Of a stretch of DNA of 64,000 nt, positions 1-13,173 are shown piece after piece. The notes beneath the pieces are model-generated. The model was not told the DNA's origin and made no database searches. It saw nothing but the letters and a program-made list of their open reading frames with translations. Each line of letters opens with the position of its first letter. Positions within the stretch are counted from its first letter, which is position 1. Origin of the DNA: Duganella radicis (GTDB lineage Bacteria; Pseudomonadota; Gammaproteobacteria; Burkholderiales; Burkholderiaceae_D). The stretch is from the NCBI RefSeq assembly GCF_009720825.1, contig NZ_WNKY01000009.1, forward strand, positions 1-64,000, read 5' to 3'. The translations under genes were made by a program, and so were the position numbers.

Positions 1-1
1 C

Positions 2-1735
2 CAGCAGCGTCCACGCGGCCCGCGCCAGATGCGCGAGCAGCGCGCGCTGCGCCAGGCCAGCATGCCGCGTCCCGAGCCTGTCGTCGCCGAGGGCGACGCC
101 GCGCCAGCGGAGGAGGGCGCCGCAGCCCCGGCCGGCAAGCCGCGCCACGAACAGCGCACCAATGGTCAGCAAAATCAGCGCAACGGCAAGAAAAAGAACG
201 GCAAGCAGCGTGGCGGCCAGCAGAGCGCCGGCGGCGCCAAGCCGAACGACGCCGACGCCGCATTCTCCTACGTCACTTCGGACGCCTTCGACAGCGACGA
301 CGGCAAAGGCCGCCAGCAGCAGAAAACCGTGCGCCGCGACCTGACCGCCGAGGACGATGCGCCGAAGCTGCACAAGGTGCTGGCCGAAGCCGGCCTCGGC
401 TCGCGCCGCGACATGGAAGAGCTGATCGTTGCCGGCCGCGTGTCGGTCAATGGCGAGCCGGCCCACATCGGCCAGCGCATCCTGCCGACCGATGCGGTGC
501 GCATCAACGGCAAGCTGATCCAGCGTCGCGTGAGCAAGAAGCCGCCGCGCGTGCTGATCTACCACAAGCCGGCCGGCGAGATCGTCTCCATGGACGATCC
601 GGACGGCCGTCCATCGGTGTTCGACCGCCTACCGACCATGAAGGCCGGCAAATGGCTGGCCGTGGGCCGCCTGGACTTCAACACCGAAGGCCTGCTGCTG
701 TTCACCACCTCCGGTGACCTGGCCAACCGCCTGATGCACCCGCGCTACGGCATCGACCGTGAATACGCGGTGCGCACGCTGGGCGAGCTGGAAGAGGGCA
801 TGCGCCAGAAACTGCTGGCCGGCGTTGAGCTGGAAGACGGCATGGCGCAATTCTCCAAGATCGCCGACGGCGGCGGCGAGGGCATCAACAAGTGGTACCG
901 CGTGATCATCGGCGAAGGCCGTAACCGCGAGGTGCGCCGCATGTTCGAGGCGATCGGCCTGACCGTGTCGCGCCTGATCCGTACCCGCTACGGCGCCATG
1001 ACCCTGCCAAGCAGCCTGAAGCGCGGCCGCTGGGAGGAAATGGAGGAGAACGCGGTGCGCGGCCTGATGGCGGCGTACAGCGTCGAGAAAAAAGGCGGCG
1101 CCCAGCCGCCAAGTAGCAAGCAGCAAGCCAAGCCGGCCCAGAACAATGGTCCGGAGAAGCGCGGCCGCAACGGCAACCGCGACGTGCATGCCGAGCGCGC
1201 CGACCGTCGCGAAGAACGTGATTTCTACGACGACGATGAAGACGACGAAAACGAGCCGAACTTCAATCGCGCCGATCTGAGCAACGCCAACGCTCTGCCA
1301 TTCGCCAAGCCGGCCCGCAACAATGGCCGCGGCCAGGGTGGCGGTTTTGGCGGCAACGGCGGTGGCAATGGCAACCGTGGCGGCAAGGGCCGTCAGGGTG
1401 GTCAGGGCGGCCAGGGTGGCGGTCAGACCTCCAGTCGTCCAGGCGGTCGTCCGCAGGGCATCGGTGCTTACGCCGGCGGCCGCCCGCTGGGCGAGGCGCC
1501 GGGTCCGCGCGCGCAAGGCCAGGGTAACCGCGGCCAGTCGCAAGGCCAGAGCCAGGGGCAGGGCCAAGGGCAGGGACGTGGCCAGCAGTCCAAGGGCCCG
1601 AGCCGTGGTCCGCGCCAGCCGGACCCGCTGCAAACCACGTTCGGCTTCGGCGCCGCCTCGGGTGCGCCGCGCCGTGGCCAGCCGCCGCGCGGCGGCGCCA
1701 TCGACCATGGCATGCCGCGTCGCCGCAAGGGTTAA
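2..1735 (+). CDS. rluB: 23S rRNA pseudouridine(2605) synthase RluB, 5' end outside window
   Basis: This is an RluB/RsuA-family pseudouridine synthase that modifies 23S rRNA during 50S maturation. The frame is open from base 2 and the first ATG is at 29, so the N-terminus probably lies upstream of the window. Counting from that ATG, an S4 RNA-binding domain ([16 protein letters not shown]) starts near residue 111. The catalytic-Asp motif [13 protein letters not shown] lies near residue 213. Both ends are low complexity: an Ala/Pro/basic N-terminal arm and a long Gly/Gln/Arg/Asn-rich tail with repeated GQ dipeptides. The protein is at least 568 residues, about twice E. coli RluB. The tail is probably disordered and RNA-binding. 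It sits upstream of the rimP operon, separated by a promoter and terminator. Confidence 0.93.
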   Translation, partial: QQRPRGPRQMREQRALRQASMPRPEPVVAEGDAAPAEEGAAAPAGKPRHEQRTNGQQNQRNGKKKNGKQRGGQQSAGGAKPNDADAAFSYVTSDAFDSDDGKGRQQQKTVRRDLTAEDDAPKLHKVLAEAGLGSRRDMEELIVAGRVSVNGEPAHIGQRILPTDAVRINGKLIQRRVSKKPPRVLIYHKPAGEIVSMDDPDGRPSVFDRLPTMKAGKWLAVGRLDFNTEGLLLFTTSGDLANRLMHPRYGIDREYAVRTLGELEEGMRQKLLAGVELEDGMAQFSKIADGGGEGINKWYRVIIGEGRNREVRRMFEAIGLTVSRLIRTRYGAMTLPSSLKRGRWEEMEENAVRGLMAAYSVEKKGGAQPPSSKQQAKPAQNNGPEKRGRNGNRDVHAERADRREERDFYDDDEDDENEPNFNRADLSNANALPFAKPARNNGRGQGGGFGGNGGGNGNRGGKGRQGGQGGQGGGQTSSRPGGRPQGIGAYAGGRPLGEAPGPRAQGQGNRGQSQGQSQGQGQGQGRGQQSKGPSRGPRQPDPLQTTFGFGAASGAPRRGQPPRGGAIDHGMPRRRKG

Positions 1736-1876
1736 TTTCAAAAAGTCCGCAGCTTCGTTGCGGCTCCTTGCCGTGCCGGTGCGCTGTCTTCGTCGCCGTG
1801 CCTCGGTGCGCGCATTTTGAAACAACCTCGAAGCACCTTTGCCTTGTTGTTTGCCTGTCATGCCGCCCATGCGGCA

Positions 1877-1905
1877 TTGCAGCGCGATTCATATAAGGTT
1901 ATAAT
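1877..1905 (+). promoter_or_regulatory. sigma70 promoter upstream of the rimP-nusA-infB operon
   Basis: The -35 hexamer TTGCAG (1877-1882) and the -10 hexamer TATAAT (1900-1905) are separated by 17 bases. Transcription should start near 1912, about 157 bases before the rimP TTG codon. Confidence 0.75.
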
Positions 1906-1911
1906 GTCTAG

Positions 1912-2002
1912 CCTAGTAAAAGTTCAAAGTGCATTACAACACGACGAACTCTTCATCTGGCTAGGTGTTTCAAAAAGATGGGCAGATGCCCATTTTTTTT
2001 TT
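1912..2002 (+). ncRNA. Structured leader or small RNA ending in a terminator ahead of rimP
   Basis: The predicted transcript starts near 1912. It can fold into a long hairpin: CCTAG 1912-1916 with CTAGG 1961-1965, AGTTC 1921-1925 with GAACT 1946-1950, and GTG 1929-1931 with CAC 1940-1942. It ends in an intrinsic terminator. A roughly 90-nt RNA with its own promoter and terminator could be a free small RNA or an attenuator controlling the nusA operon. NusA is itself a termination factor, and nusA operons are known to be autoregulated. I recognise no Rfam family. Confidence 0.4.
1978..2002 (+). terminator. Intrinsic terminator or attenuator before rimP
   Basis: Stem ATGGGC (1978-1983), loop AGAT, stem GCCCAT (1988-1993), with ten T's at 1993-2002. 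It lies between the promoter and the rimP start, so operon transcription must read through it or begin downstream. Confidence 0.75.
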
Positions 2003-2068
2003 GTTGAACCGTTTTAACGGGCTTGTTTTGTGCCTCTGCATAAACAGGTCTTGAACTGGAGAATTTTC

Positions 2069-4119
<2,051 letters not shown>

Positions 4120-4165
4120 TTTGAGTATCTTTATCATCTCCGCGACACATAGAAAAGAGGACTGA

Positions 4166-7033
4166 ATGGCGAGTAACAACGTAGCCCAATTTGCCACCGA
4201 ACTGAAGATGCCTGCAGACTTGCTGCTGACGCAGCTGCGTTCTGCCGGCGTCGAGAAAGTGTCGGCGTCAGATCCATTGTCGAAAGAGGATAAGGATAAG
4301 CTGCTCGATCACCTGCGCCGCACCCACGGCGCCGGTGCTGAAGAGAAGAAGAAAATTACGCTGACGCGCAAGGAAACCACCGAGATCAAGCAGGCCGACG
4401 CCAATGGCAAGGCCCGCACGATTCAGGTCGCCGTCAAGAAAACGCGTACCTTCGTGCAGCGCGACGAACCGCTGACCACCACGCCTGCCGCCCCGGCGGC
4501 GCCGGTGATCGACGCGGCCGAAGTCGCACGCCGCGAAGAAGAGGCACGCAAGCAGGCCGAGCTGATCGCCCGCCAGGAAGCGGAACTGCGCGAGAAACAG
4601 GAGCGTCTGGCCAAGCTGGAAGCGGACAAAGCCGCCCAGGCCAAGGCCACCGCCGAAGCCGAAGCCGCCGCCAAGCGCGAAGCCGAGGAAGAGGCCAGGA
4701 AGGCCGCCGCCGCCAAGGCCGCCGCCGCCGCCGCACCTGCCGCGCCAGCCGTGGACAACGCCGCCGAGGAAGCCAAGCAAAAAGCCGCCGCCGAGGAAGC
4801 CCGGAAGAAGGCCGCCGCTGTCGCCAAGGAAGCCGCTGAACAAGCCGCCGCCACCGAGCGCGCGCGCCAGGCCGTGGCCGATGAAGTGGCGCAGATCAAG
4901 GCCATGATGAACGCGCCACGCCGCGCCATCAAGGCGCCTGAGCCGGCGCCGACGCCGGCCAAGCCGAAAGTTGCCGAAGGCACGCTGCACAAGCCGGCCA
5001 CCGCCGCCAATGCGGCCAAGCCGGGCGAGAAGAAGGACGACAAGAAGCCAGTCAACGGCGGCGCCGACAAGAAGTCGATCAAGTCGGCCAATGTCTCGTC
5101 GACCTGGCAGGACGACGCCAAGAAGCGCGGCGCACCGGGCGGCTCGAAGGGCCGTGGCGGCAACGCCGGCGCCGGCGCAAGCACCGGCCGCGACAGCTGG
5201 CGCGGTGGCAAGGGCGGCCGTCGCCATCACCAGTCGGAAGAACGCGAAACCAACTTCCAGGCGCCGACCGAAGCCATCGTCAAGGACGTGCACGTTCCTG
5301 AAACCATCACCGTGGCCGAACTGGCGCACAAGATGTCGGTCAAGGCATCCGAGGTCATCAAGCAGCTGATGAAGCTGGGCCAGATGTGCACCATCAACCA
5401 GGTGCTGGACCAGGAAACCGCGATGATCGTGGTGGAAGAGATGGGCCACAAGGCCTTCGCCGCCGAGATCGACGATCCGGAAGCCATCCTGGCCGACCAG
5501 GGCGAGCACGCGCACTTCGAGTCCGTGCCGCGCGCCCCGGTGGTGACCGTGATGGGTCACGTCGACCACGGCAAGACCTCGCTGCTGGACTACATCCGCC
5601 GCGCCAAAGTGGCGTCGGGCGAAGCCGGCGGCATTACCCAGCACATCGGCGCCTACCACGTGGAAACCCCGCGCGGCATCATCACCTTCCTGGATACGCC
5701 GGGCCACGAAGCCTTTACGGCCATGCGTGCCCGCGGTGCGAAAGCCACCGACATCGTGATCCTGGTGGTGGCGGCCGACGACGGCGTGATGCCGCAAACC
5801 AAGGAAGCCATCGCTCACGCGAAAGCGGCCGGCGTGCCGCTGGTGGTGGCGATCAACAAGATCGACAAACCGGGCGGCAATATCGACCGTGTGACGCAGG
5901 AGCTGGTCGCCGAGAGCGTGGTGCCGGAAGAATACGGTGGCGAATCGCCATTCGTGCCGGTATCGGCCAAGACCGGCGAGGGCATCGACAATCTGCTGGA
6001 GCAAGTGCTGCTGCAAGCCGAGGTGCTGGAACTGAAAGCGCCGGTCGACGCGCCGGCGCGCGGCCTGATCGTCGAGGGCCGTCTGGACAAGGGCAAGGGC
6101 CCGGTGGCCACCATCCTGGTGCAGACCGGTACGCTGAAGCGCGGCGACGTGGTGCTGGCGGGTTCGTCCTACGGCCGCGTGCGGGCGATGCTGGACGAGA
6201 ACGGCAAGCCGATCAACGAAGCCGGTCCTTCGATCCCGGTCGAAATCCAGGGCCTGACCGAAGTGCCGCAAGCCGGTGAAGAAGTCATGGTCATGGCGGA
6301 CGAGCGCAAAGCCCGCGAGATCGGCCTGTTCCGTCAAGGTAAGTTCCGCGACGTGAAACTGGCGAAACAGCAAGCCGCGAAACTGGAAAACATGTTCGAC
6401 CAGATGGCCGAGGGCGAGGTGAAGAACCTGCCGCTGATCATCAAGACCGACGTGCAGGGTTCGCAGGAAGCGCTGGTGGGCTCGCTGCAAAAACTGTCGA
6501 CCTCGGAAGTGCGCGTGCAGGTGGTGCATGCCGCCGTCGGTGGCATCACCGAGTCGGACGTCAACCTGGCGGTCGCGTCGAAGGCGGTCATCATCGGCTT
6601 CAACGCCCGTGCCGACGCCCAGGCGCGCAAGCTGGCCGAGTCCAACGGCGTGGATATCCGCTACTACAACATCATCTACGACGCGATCGAAGAGGTGAAG
6701 GCGGCGCTGTCCGGCATGCTGGCGCCAGAGAAGCGCGAAACCGTTACTGGCCAGCTGGAAGTGCGCCAGGTCATCCTGGTGTCCAAGGTCGGCGCGATCG
6801 CCGGCTGCCTGGTCACCGATGGCGTGGTCAAGCGTACCTCGTCGGTCCGCCTGCTGCGCAACAACATCGTGGTGTGGACTGGCGAGATCGACTCGCTCAA
6901 GCGCTTCAAGGACGATGCGAAAGAAGTGCGCGCCGGTCTGGAATGCGGTCTGTCGCTGAAGAACTACAACGACATTCAGGTCGGCGATTCGCTGGAAGTG
7001 TTCGAAGTCCAGGAAATCGCGCGTACCCTGTAA
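4166..7033 (+). CDS. infB: Translation initiation factor IF-2
   Basis: IF-2 is the GTPase that recruits initiator tRNA to the 30S subunit. The protein has 955 residues. An IF2_N domain is at the start, followed by a long Ala/Glu/Lys-rich helical linker (about 110-300) and a basic Gly-rich stretch. A second IF2_N-like domain lies near 375-440. The GTPase domain starts near 457, with G1 GHVDHGKT, G3 DTPGHEAF and G4 NKID. Beta-barrel and C-terminal fMet-tRNA-binding domains complete it. AGAGGACTGA precedes the ATG. The long linker is typical of betaproteobacterial IF-2. Confidence 0.97.
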   Translation: MASNNVAQFATELKMPADLLLTQLRSAGVEKVSASDPLSKEDKDKLLDHLRRTHGAGAEEKKKITLTRKETTEIKQADANGKARTIQVAVKKTRTFVQRDEPLTTTPAAPAAPVIDAAEVARREEEARKQAELIARQEAELREKQERLAKLEADKAAQAKATAEAEAAAKREAEEEARKAAAAKAAAAAAPAAPAVDNAAEEAKQKAAAEEARKKAAAVAKEAAEQAAATERARQAVADEVAQIKAMMNAPRRAIKAPEPAPTPAKPKVAEGTLHKPATAANAAKPGEKKDDKKPVNGGADKKSIKSANVSSTWQDDAKKRGAPGGSKGRGGNAGAGASTGRDSWRGGKGGRRHHQSEERETNFQAPTEAIVKDVHVPETITVAELAHKMSVKASEVIKQLMKLGQMCTINQVLDQETAMIVVEEMGHKAFAAEIDDPEAILADQGEHAHFESVPRAPVVTVMGHVDHGKTSLLDYIRRAKVASGEAGGITQHIGAYHVETPRGIITFLDTPGHEAFTAMRARGAKATDIVILVVAADDGVMPQTKEAIAHAKAAGVPLVVAINKIDKPGGNIDRVTQELVAESVVPEEYGGESPFVPVSAKTGEGIDNLLEQVLLQAEVLELKAPVDAPARGLIVEGRLDKGKGPVATILVQTGTLKRGDVVLAGSSYGRVRAMLDENGKPINEAGPSIPVEIQGLTEVPQAGEEVMVMADERKAREIGLFRQGKFRDVKLAKQQAAKLENMFDQMAEGEVKNLPLIIKTDVQGSQEALVGSLQKLSTSEVRVQVVHAAVGGITESDVNLAVASKAVIIGFNARADAQARKLAESNGVDIRYYNIIYDAIEEVKAALSGMLAPEKRETVTGQLEVRQVILVSKVGAIAGCLVTDGVVKRTSSVRLLRNNIVVWTGEIDSLKRFKDDAKEVRAGLECGLSLKNYNDIQVGDSLEVFEVQEIARTL

Positions 7034-7494
<461 letters not shown>

Positions 7495-7495
<1 letters not shown>

Positions 7496-8421
7496 TGAAT
7501 CAAGCCCGTGTGAAACGCGTCCGCGATCTGGTGGACGGCGTGCTGCTGCTCGACAAACCGGTCGGCCTGTCCAGCAATGACGCGCTGATCAAAGCCAAGC
7601 GCGTGTTGAACGCCAAGAAGGCCGGCCACACCGGCACGCTCGATCCCTTCGCCACCGGCCTGCTGCCGCTGTGCTTTGGCGAGGCCACCAAGTTCTCGCA
7701 GGACTTGCTGGAAGCGGACAAGACCTACGACACCACCGTCCACCTCGGCCTGACCACCGACACCGGCGACACCGAAGGCCAGGTGCTGGAAACCCGCGAG
7801 GTCAATGTCACGCTGGAGCAGATCCACGCCGTGCTGGCGCAATTCCGCGGCCCGATCAAGCAAGTGCCGCCGATGTACTCCGCACTCAAGCGCGACGGCA
7901 AGCCACTGTACGAATACGCGCGCGAAGGCATCACGCTGGAACGCGAAGCGCGCGACGTGGTGATCCACAAGCTGGAACTGATCGCGTACCAGGCACCGTT
8001 CCTGAAGCTGTCCGTCACGTGCAGCAAGGGCACCTACATCCGCGTGCTGGGCGAGGACATCGGCAAGGCGCTGGGCTGCGGCGCCCACCTGAACGCATTG
8101 CGCCGCACGCAGGTGGGCGCGCTGACCACCGACCACATGATCACGCTGGACCAGCTGGCCGCGCACGCGGCGCCGCTGTCGCTGCTGTCGCCGGTCGACG
8201 CCTTGCTGTCCAGCTTCCCGGCCGTGCAGCTGAACGCCGACCTGGCCAAGCGCTTCCTGAATGGCCAGCGTCTGCCTTTGGGCAAGGAGCCGTCGATCGC
8301 CGTGCCCAAGGAACAGGGCAGGGTGCGCGTCTACCTGGACGACAAGTTGCTTGGCAGCGCCATCCTTGGCGAATACAGCATCCTGGCGCCCGAACGATTA
8401 ATCGCATTTACACCGCAATAA
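7495..8421 (+). CDS. truB: tRNA pseudouridine(55) synthase TruB
   Basis: TruB makes the conserved pseudouridine in the T-loop of tRNAs. The protein has 308 residues, a normal length. The catalytic Asp lies in [16 protein letters not shown] (about residues 42-57). Further family signatures are [21 protein letters not shown] and [15 protein letters not shown], with a PUA-like C-terminal part. It is coupled to rbfA and is the last gene before typA, which has its own promoter-like sequence. Confidence 0.95.
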
Positions 8422-8447
8422 AGCGATAAAGTTGCATCGCAACATGC

Positions 8448-8453
8448 TATACT
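8448..8453 (+). promoter_or_regulatory. Putative -10 element for typA
   Basis: TATACT lies 58 bases before the typA ATG, just downstream of a small inverted repeat (GTTGC/GCAAC, 8431-8443). No good -35 is visible at 17-base spacing, so the call is tentative. Confidence 0.35.
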
Positions 8454-8511
8454 AGAGGGCTTCGTGTACCTCGAAGGTACTCACTCGCAGTTTTTCCGCA
8501 AATATACAACC

Positions 8512-10347
8512 ATGTCTAATACTAAACGCGCAATCCGCAACATTGCAATCATCGCCCACGTTGACCACGGCAAGACCACGCTGGTTGACCAACTGCTGCG
8601 CCAGTCCGGCACCTTCCGCGAAAACCAGGCGGTCGATACCCGTGTGATGGACTCGAACGACCTCGAAAAAGAGCGCGGCATTACGATTCTGTCGAAGAAC
8701 TGCGCGGTTGAGTACGAAGGCACCCACATCAACATCGTCGACACCCCGGGCCACGCCGACTTCGGCGGCGAAGTGGAGCGCGTGCTGTCGATGGTGGACT
8801 CGGTGCTGCTGCTGGTGGATGCGCAGGAAGGCCCGATGCCACAGACCCGTTTCGTGACCCGCAAGGCGCTGGCTCTGGGCCTGAAGCCTATCGTGGTGGT
8901 CAACAAGATCGACCGTCCTGGCGCACGCGCCGACTGGGCGATCAACCAGACCTTCGAACTGTTCGACAAGCTGGGCGCCACCGATGAGCAGTTGGACTTC
9001 CCTATCGTCTACGCCTCGGGCCTGAACGGCTACGCCGGCCTGGACGAGTCCGTGCGCGGCGGCGACATGAAGCCGCTGTTCGAAGCCATCCTGAAATACG
9101 TGCCGGTGCGTGACGACAATCCGGACGGCCCGCTGCAAATGCAGATCACCTCGCTGGACTACTCGTCGTACGTGGGCAAGATCGGTATCGGCCGCGTCTC
9201 GCGTGGCCGCGTGAAAGCCGGCCAGGACGTCGTGTTCCTGAACGGTCCTGACGACACCCCGACCAAAGGCCGCATCAACCAGGTGCTGAACTTCAAGGGC
9301 CTGGAGCGCGTGCTGGTGGATGAAGCCGTTGCCGGCGACATTATCCTGATCAACGGTATCGAAGACATCGGCATCGGTTCGACCATCTGCGCGCCGGACA
9401 CCCCGGACGCGCTGCCGATGCTGACCGTCGACGAACCAACCCTGACCATGAACTTCATGGTCAACACCTCGCCGCTGGCCGGCCGCGAAGGCAAGTTCGT
9501 GACCTCGCGCCAGCTGCGCGACCGTCTGGAAAAAGAACTGAAATCCAACGTGGCGCTGCGCGTGCTGCCAACCGACGACGACACCATCTTTGAAGTGTCG
9601 GGCCGCGGCGAGCTGCACCTGACCATCCTGCTGGAAAACATGCGTCGTGAAGGCTTCGAGCTGGCCGTATCGCGTCCGCGCGTGGTGTTCAAGATGGTGG
9701 ACGGCGTGCGCGAAGAGCCGTACGAAATGCTGTCGGTGGACGTGGAAGAAGCCAACCAGGGCGGCGTCATGGAAGAACTGGGCCGTCGTCGCGGCGACCT
9801 GCAAAACATGGAATCGGACGGCAAGGGCCGTGTGCGCCTGGAGTACCGCATTCCTGCGCGTGGCCTGATCGGCTTCCAGGGCGAGTTCATGACCCTGACC
9901 CGTGGCACCGGCCTGATGTCGCACGTGTTCGATGCCTACGCTCCGGTCGACACCTCGAAAGGCGAACTGGCCGGCCGTCGCAACGGCGTGCTGATCTCGC
10001 AGGACGACGGCGCCGCTGTGGCTTACGCACTGTGGAAGCTGCAAGACCGCGGCCGCATGTTCGTCGAGCACAACACCCCGGTGTACGAAGGCATGATCAT
10101 CGGTATCCACTCGCGCGACAACGACCTGGTGGTGAACCCGATCAAGGGCAAGCAGCTGACCAACGTGCGCGCTTCGGGCACCGACGAAGCGGTGCGCCTG
10201 GTGCCGCCAATTCAGATGTCGCTGGAATACGCGGTCGAGTTCATCGAGGACGACGAGCTGGTGGAAATCACCCCGAAATCGATCCGTCTGCGCAAGCGCT
10301 ACCTGAAAGAGCACGAGCGTAAGAAGGCCTCGCGCGAAGGCGCGTAA
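8512..10347 (+). CDS. typA: Translational GTPase TypA/BipA
   Basis: BipA is a ribosome-associated translation-factor-like GTPase involved in 50S assembly and stress adaptation. The ATG at 8512 gives [20 protein letters not shown], as in the family; an ATG-less extension to 8464 is unlikely. G1 AHVDHGKTT is near residue 15, G3 [11 protein letters not shown] near 77 and G4 NKIDRPGAR near 131. EF-G-like domains III and V and the BipA C-terminal domain follow. No clear Shine-Dalgarno is visible. A strong terminator follows the gene. Confidence 0.95.
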   Translation: MSNTKRAIRNIAIIAHVDHGKTTLVDQLLRQSGTFRENQAVDTRVMDSNDLEKERGITILSKNCAVEYEGTHINIVDTPGHADFGGEVERVLSMVDSVLLLVDAQEGPMPQTRFVTRKALALGLKPIVVVNKIDRPGARADWAINQTFELFDKLGATDEQLDFPIVYASGLNGYAGLDESVRGGDMKPLFEAILKYVPVRDDNPDGPLQMQITSLDYSSYVGKIGIGRVSRGRVKAGQDVVFLNGPDDTPTKGRINQVLNFKGLERVLVDEAVAGDIILINGIEDIGIGSTICAPDTPDALPMLTVDEPTLTMNFMVNTSPLAGREGKFVTSRQLRDRLEKELKSNVALRVLPTDDDTIFEVSGRGELHLTILLENMRREGFELAVSRPRVVFKMVDGVREEPYEMLSVDVEEANQGGVMEELGRRRGDLQNMESDGKGRVRLEYRIPARGLIGFQGEFMTLTRGTGLMSHVFDAYAPVDTSKGELAGRRNGVLISQDDGAAVAYALWKLQDRGRMFVEHNTPVYEGMIIGIHSRDNDLVVNPIKGKQLTNVRASGTDEAVRLVPPIQMSLEYAVEFIEDDELVEITPKSIRLRKRYLKEHERKKASREGA

Positions 10348-10368
10348 GCCAGCGTTCGCCAGTGCAGA

Positions 10369-10392
10369 AAAAGCCGCCGCAAGGCGGCTTTT
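10369..10392 (+). terminator. Intrinsic terminator after typA
   Basis: AAAAGCCGCC (10369-10378), loop GCAA, GGCGGCTTTT (10383-10392), with the T run extending to 10394. It separates typA from the DUF3141 gene. Confidence 0.85.
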
Positions 10393-10460
10393 TTCATTTG
10401 CGTTTTCCTTGTTGGTGGGTTACTTTTGTGCGTGGCAGCATAAACGCATCGGAGGATCAC

Positions 10461-12683
10461 GTGAATTGGTTCAGTAATCCCTTCAACCTTGCCCAGCAGG
10501 CTACCGACTACTGGATCGACGCCGCCCAGCGCTCCATCCTGTTCATGGACGTGCTGCGCGAACGCGGTGACGAGCGCAATCACCGCGCCGAACAAACCGC
10601 CCCGCACGTCCTCACTTTCCAGTTCGACGTGGTGATGGATGGCCGTCACCTCGAACGTCCCGTCAACTATGGCCTGCTGCGCATCTTGCAGCCGGACGGC
10701 ATCGAACCGGATGCCACCAAGCGTCCTTTCATCGTGTTCGATCCGCGCGCCGGCCATGGTCCCGGCATCGGCGGCATGAAGCATGACAGTGAAATCGGCG
10801 TGGTGCTGAAGGCGGGCCATCCGTGCTATTTCGTCGGCTTCCTGCCGCACCCCGTGCCGGGTCAGACCATCGAGGACGTATGCCGCGCCGAGGCGCAGTT
10901 CATCGCCAAGGTGGCGGCGCTGCATCCCGAGGCGGACGGCAAGCCGGCGCTGATCGGCAACTGCCAGGCCGGCTGGCAAATCATGATGACCAGCGCACTG
11001 AATCCCGACCTGGTCGGGCCGCTGGTGCTGGCCGGCGCGCCGCTGTCGTACTGGGCTGGCGTGCGCGGCAAGAATCCGCTGCGCTACCTCGGCGGCATCC
11101 TTGGCGGCACCTGGATGACGGCGCTGGCGGGCGACCTCGGCAATGGCATCTTCGACGGCGCGCAGCTGGTCGCCAATTTCGAAAAGATGAATCCGTCCAA
11201 CACCTTCTGGACCAAGAACTACCACGTCTACTCCAAGATCGACACCGAAGCGCAGCGCTTCCTGGAGTTTGAAAAATGGTGGGGCAATCCAGTGCTGCTG
11301 AACGCCGGCGAGATGCAGTACATCGCCGACTCGCTGTTCGTCGGCAATCGCCTGAGCGATGCGGCGCTGCTCGATAGCGCCGGGCATCGCATCGACCTGC
11401 GCAACATCAAATCGCCGATCGTGGTGTTCTGCTCGTGGGGCGACGACATCACGCCGCCGCAGCAGGCGCTGGGCTGGGTGCTGGATTTGTACGAGGACGA
11501 CGCGGCGCTGGTCAGCGGCGGCCAGACCATCATCTACTCCATGCACCAGAGCATAGGCCACCTCGGCATCTTCGTCTCGGCCTCGGTGGCCAACAAGGAG
11601 CACGAGGAATTCACGGCCGCCATGGACATGATCGACATCATGCCGCCCGGCCTGTACGAAGCGGTGTTCCTCGATAAGGATGAGGAAATGCTGCAAGCCG
11701 AGATCGCCGCCGGCGACCTGGCGGCCGGCGATTATGTGATGCGCTTCGAGCGCCGCAACCTGGACGCGCTGCGCGCGCTGGGCGGCAACGACGTCGAGGA
11801 TGAACGCCGCTTCGCCACCGTGGCCCGCCTGTCCGAAATCAACAAGGGCCTGTACCAGACCTTTGCCAGCCCGATCGTGAAGAGCATGGTGACCGAGGCC
11901 AGCGCCGAGCGCCTGCGCGAATCGCATCCGCTGCGCATGCGCTACACCGCCTTCTCCAGCAAGAACCCGCTGCTGAACCAGATTCCCGCGCTGGCCGAGA
12001 AAGTGCGCGCCGAGCGCCGTCCGGTGGGCGAGGACAATGTGTTCCTGCAAATGCAGGAGGCGTGGAGCAAGCAGATTGTCGAGGCACTCGACCGCTATCG
12101 CGATGTGCGCGACCAGGCCACCGAGAACATCTTCCTCAGCGTCTATGGCTCGCCGTTGCTGCAAGCGCTGGTGGGGCTGAACACGGACGGCGGCAAGCCG
12201 CGCCGCATCGGCCGCGATATCGCGCGCGAGGCGGCCACCAGCGCCAACCGCGCGGCGCTGGCGCTGCGCACCAAGGAGGGCGGCGTGACCGAGGCGATTA
12301 TCCGCGGCTTGCTGTACATCTTCCGCAGCCCGGAAATGAGCGCGGCCGACGAGCGCGCCTTTGCGGCGATCCGCCAGCTGCATCTGCGCACCTCGGACGA
12401 CAAGGTGATGAATGTGACCTTGTTGAAGAAAATCCTGCGCGAGCAGTATCTGATGTTGCAGGTGAACGAGGAGGCGGCGGTGAACGATTTGCCGGCGCTG
12501 CTGCCGGACGAGCCGGACGCGCGCCAGCAAGCGCTGGGCATCGTGCGTCAGGTGGCGGGCGCCACCGGCACGCTGACCGGCGAGGCCGCCACGCGGCTGG
12601 AGCGCATCGCCACCATCTTCGGTCCACAGGCGCCGGCGCTGGCGGTGGTGCGCAAGAAGAAGGGCGCGCCTTCCGCCGCCTAG
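10461..12683 (+). CDS. DUF3141 alpha/beta-hydrolase protein, PHA-synthase-like
   Basis: The protein has 740 residues and belongs to the DUF3141 family, which shares the alpha/beta-hydrolase core of class I PHA synthases. A lipase-like box GNCQAGW near residue 167 puts a Cys at the nucleophile position, as in PHA synthases. WGDDITPPQQALGW near 330 and HQSIGHLGIFVS near 365 plausibly supply Asp and His. The start is GTG at 10461 with GGAGG six bases upstream; longer in-frame starts fall in the typA terminator. The substrate is unknown; hydroxyalkanoate metabolism is an inference from the fold. It converges on the GNAT gene, and the two stops share CTAG. Confidence 0.85.
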   Translation: MNWFSNPFNLAQQATDYWIDAAQRSILFMDVLRERGDERNHRAEQTAPHVLTFQFDVVMDGRHLERPVNYGLLRILQPDGIEPDATKRPFIVFDPRAGHGPGIGGMKHDSEIGVVLKAGHPCYFVGFLPHPVPGQTIEDVCRAEAQFIAKVAALHPEADGKPALIGNCQAGWQIMMTSALNPDLVGPLVLAGAPLSYWAGVRGKNPLRYLGGILGGTWMTALAGDLGNGIFDGAQLVANFEKMNPSNTFWTKNYHVYSKIDTEAQRFLEFEKWWGNPVLLNAGEMQYIADSLFVGNRLSDAALLDSAGHRIDLRNIKSPIVVFCSWGDDITPPQQALGWVLDLYEDDAALVSGGQTIIYSMHQSIGHLGIFVSASVANKEHEEFTAAMDMIDIMPPGLYEAVFLDKDEEMLQAEIAAGDLAAGDYVMRFERRNLDALRALGGNDVEDERRFATVARLSEINKGLYQTFASPIVKSMVTEASAERLRESHPLRMRYTAFSSKNPLLNQIPALAEKVRAERRPVGEDNVFLQMQEAWSKQIVEALDRYRDVRDQATENIFLSVYGSPLLQALVGLNTDGGKPRRIGRDIAREAATSANRAALALRTKEGGVTEAIIRGLLYIFRSPEMSAADERAFAAIRQLHLRTSDDKVMNVTLLKKILREQYLMLQVNEEAAVNDLPALLPDEPDARQQALGIVRQVAGATGTLTGEAATRLERIATIFGPQAPALAVVRKKKGAPSAA

Positions 12684-13129
12684 AGTTTTTTCTGCATGAA
12701 GACGCTGAGCGGATCGTCCGGATAATCGCCGTACGGTCCGCAGCGTTCAAAGCCGTGGCGCATGTACAGGGCCAGCGCTTCCGGATTGTCCGGGCCGGTC
12801 TCCAGCACCAGTTGCGGGCAGCCGGCGTTGCGGGCGGTGTGTTCCAGCAGGTCCATCAGCTGGCGCGCGGTGCCGGCGCCGCGTGCGGCCGGACGCACGT
12901 ACATGCGCTTGATCTCGCCATATTCCTCGCCCAGCACAATGGCGCCGCAGCCGACCGCCGCGCCATGCGCATCGCGCGCCACCGCGAAGCGGATATTCGG
13001 TTGCAGCAGGGTCTGCACATCCAGCGCGTACACGGATTCCGGTGGATAGAGTTGCAGCAGATAGGTATCCAGCTCGGCGATCAGTGTGTGCACTTCGGGC
13101 TGGTCGGGCGTTTCAAAGGTGATAGGCAT
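12680..13129 (-). CDS. GNAT family N-acetyltransferase
   Basis: The 149-residue protein has a GNAT fold. The acetyl-CoA pyrophosphate-binding segment is IKRMYVRPAARGAGTARQLM (about residues 74-93), containing the R-G-x-G-T/A loop. A helix with LVLETGPDNPEALALYMRHGF follows. The substrate cannot be read from sequence. Its stop overlaps the stop of the DUF3141 gene on the opposite strand. It is divergent from the XRE-cupin gene, with start codons 44 bases apart, so the two promoters overlap and the regulator may control it. Confidence 0.85.
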   Translation of the reverse strand: MPITFETPDQPEVHTLIAELDTYLLQLYPPESVYALDVQTLLQPNIRFAVARDAHGAAVGCGAIVLGEEYGEIKRMYVRPAARGAGTARQLMDLLEHTARNAGCPQLVLETGPDNPEALALYMRHGFERCGPYGDYPDDPLSVFMQKKL

Positions 13130-13138
13130 GATATGTCA

Positions 13139-13166
13139 TTTTGTTGGATGATAAATCCAGTATAAT
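13139..13166 (+). promoter_or_regulatory. Promoter of XRE-cupin gene, predicted leaderless
   Basis: TTTTGT (13139-13144), 16 bases, then TATAAT (13161-13166). The A of the ATG at 13174 lies eight bases after the -10, so the mRNA would start at or next to the start codon. Confidence 0.55.
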
Positions 13167-13173
13167 GGATTTC

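Larger units (their letters stand above)
1736..2068 (+). other. rluB-rimP intergenic region
   Basis: This 333-base stretch has no gene I can support. It holds a near-consensus sigma70 promoter at 1877-1905, a foldable leader and an intrinsic terminator at 1978-2002, all upstream of the rimP start. A weak hairpin with CCGCA/TGCGG arms follows the rluB stop but has no T-tract. Confidence 0.8.

Noticed and set aside
4980..5240. Possible frameshift in the infB linker
   Set aside because: The unusual Gly/Ala/Lys composition is normal for the IF-2 linker and the frame is continuous.
8452..10314. 620-residue open frame opposite typA
   Set aside because: It is His/Val/Gln-rich antisense of a highly conserved gene.
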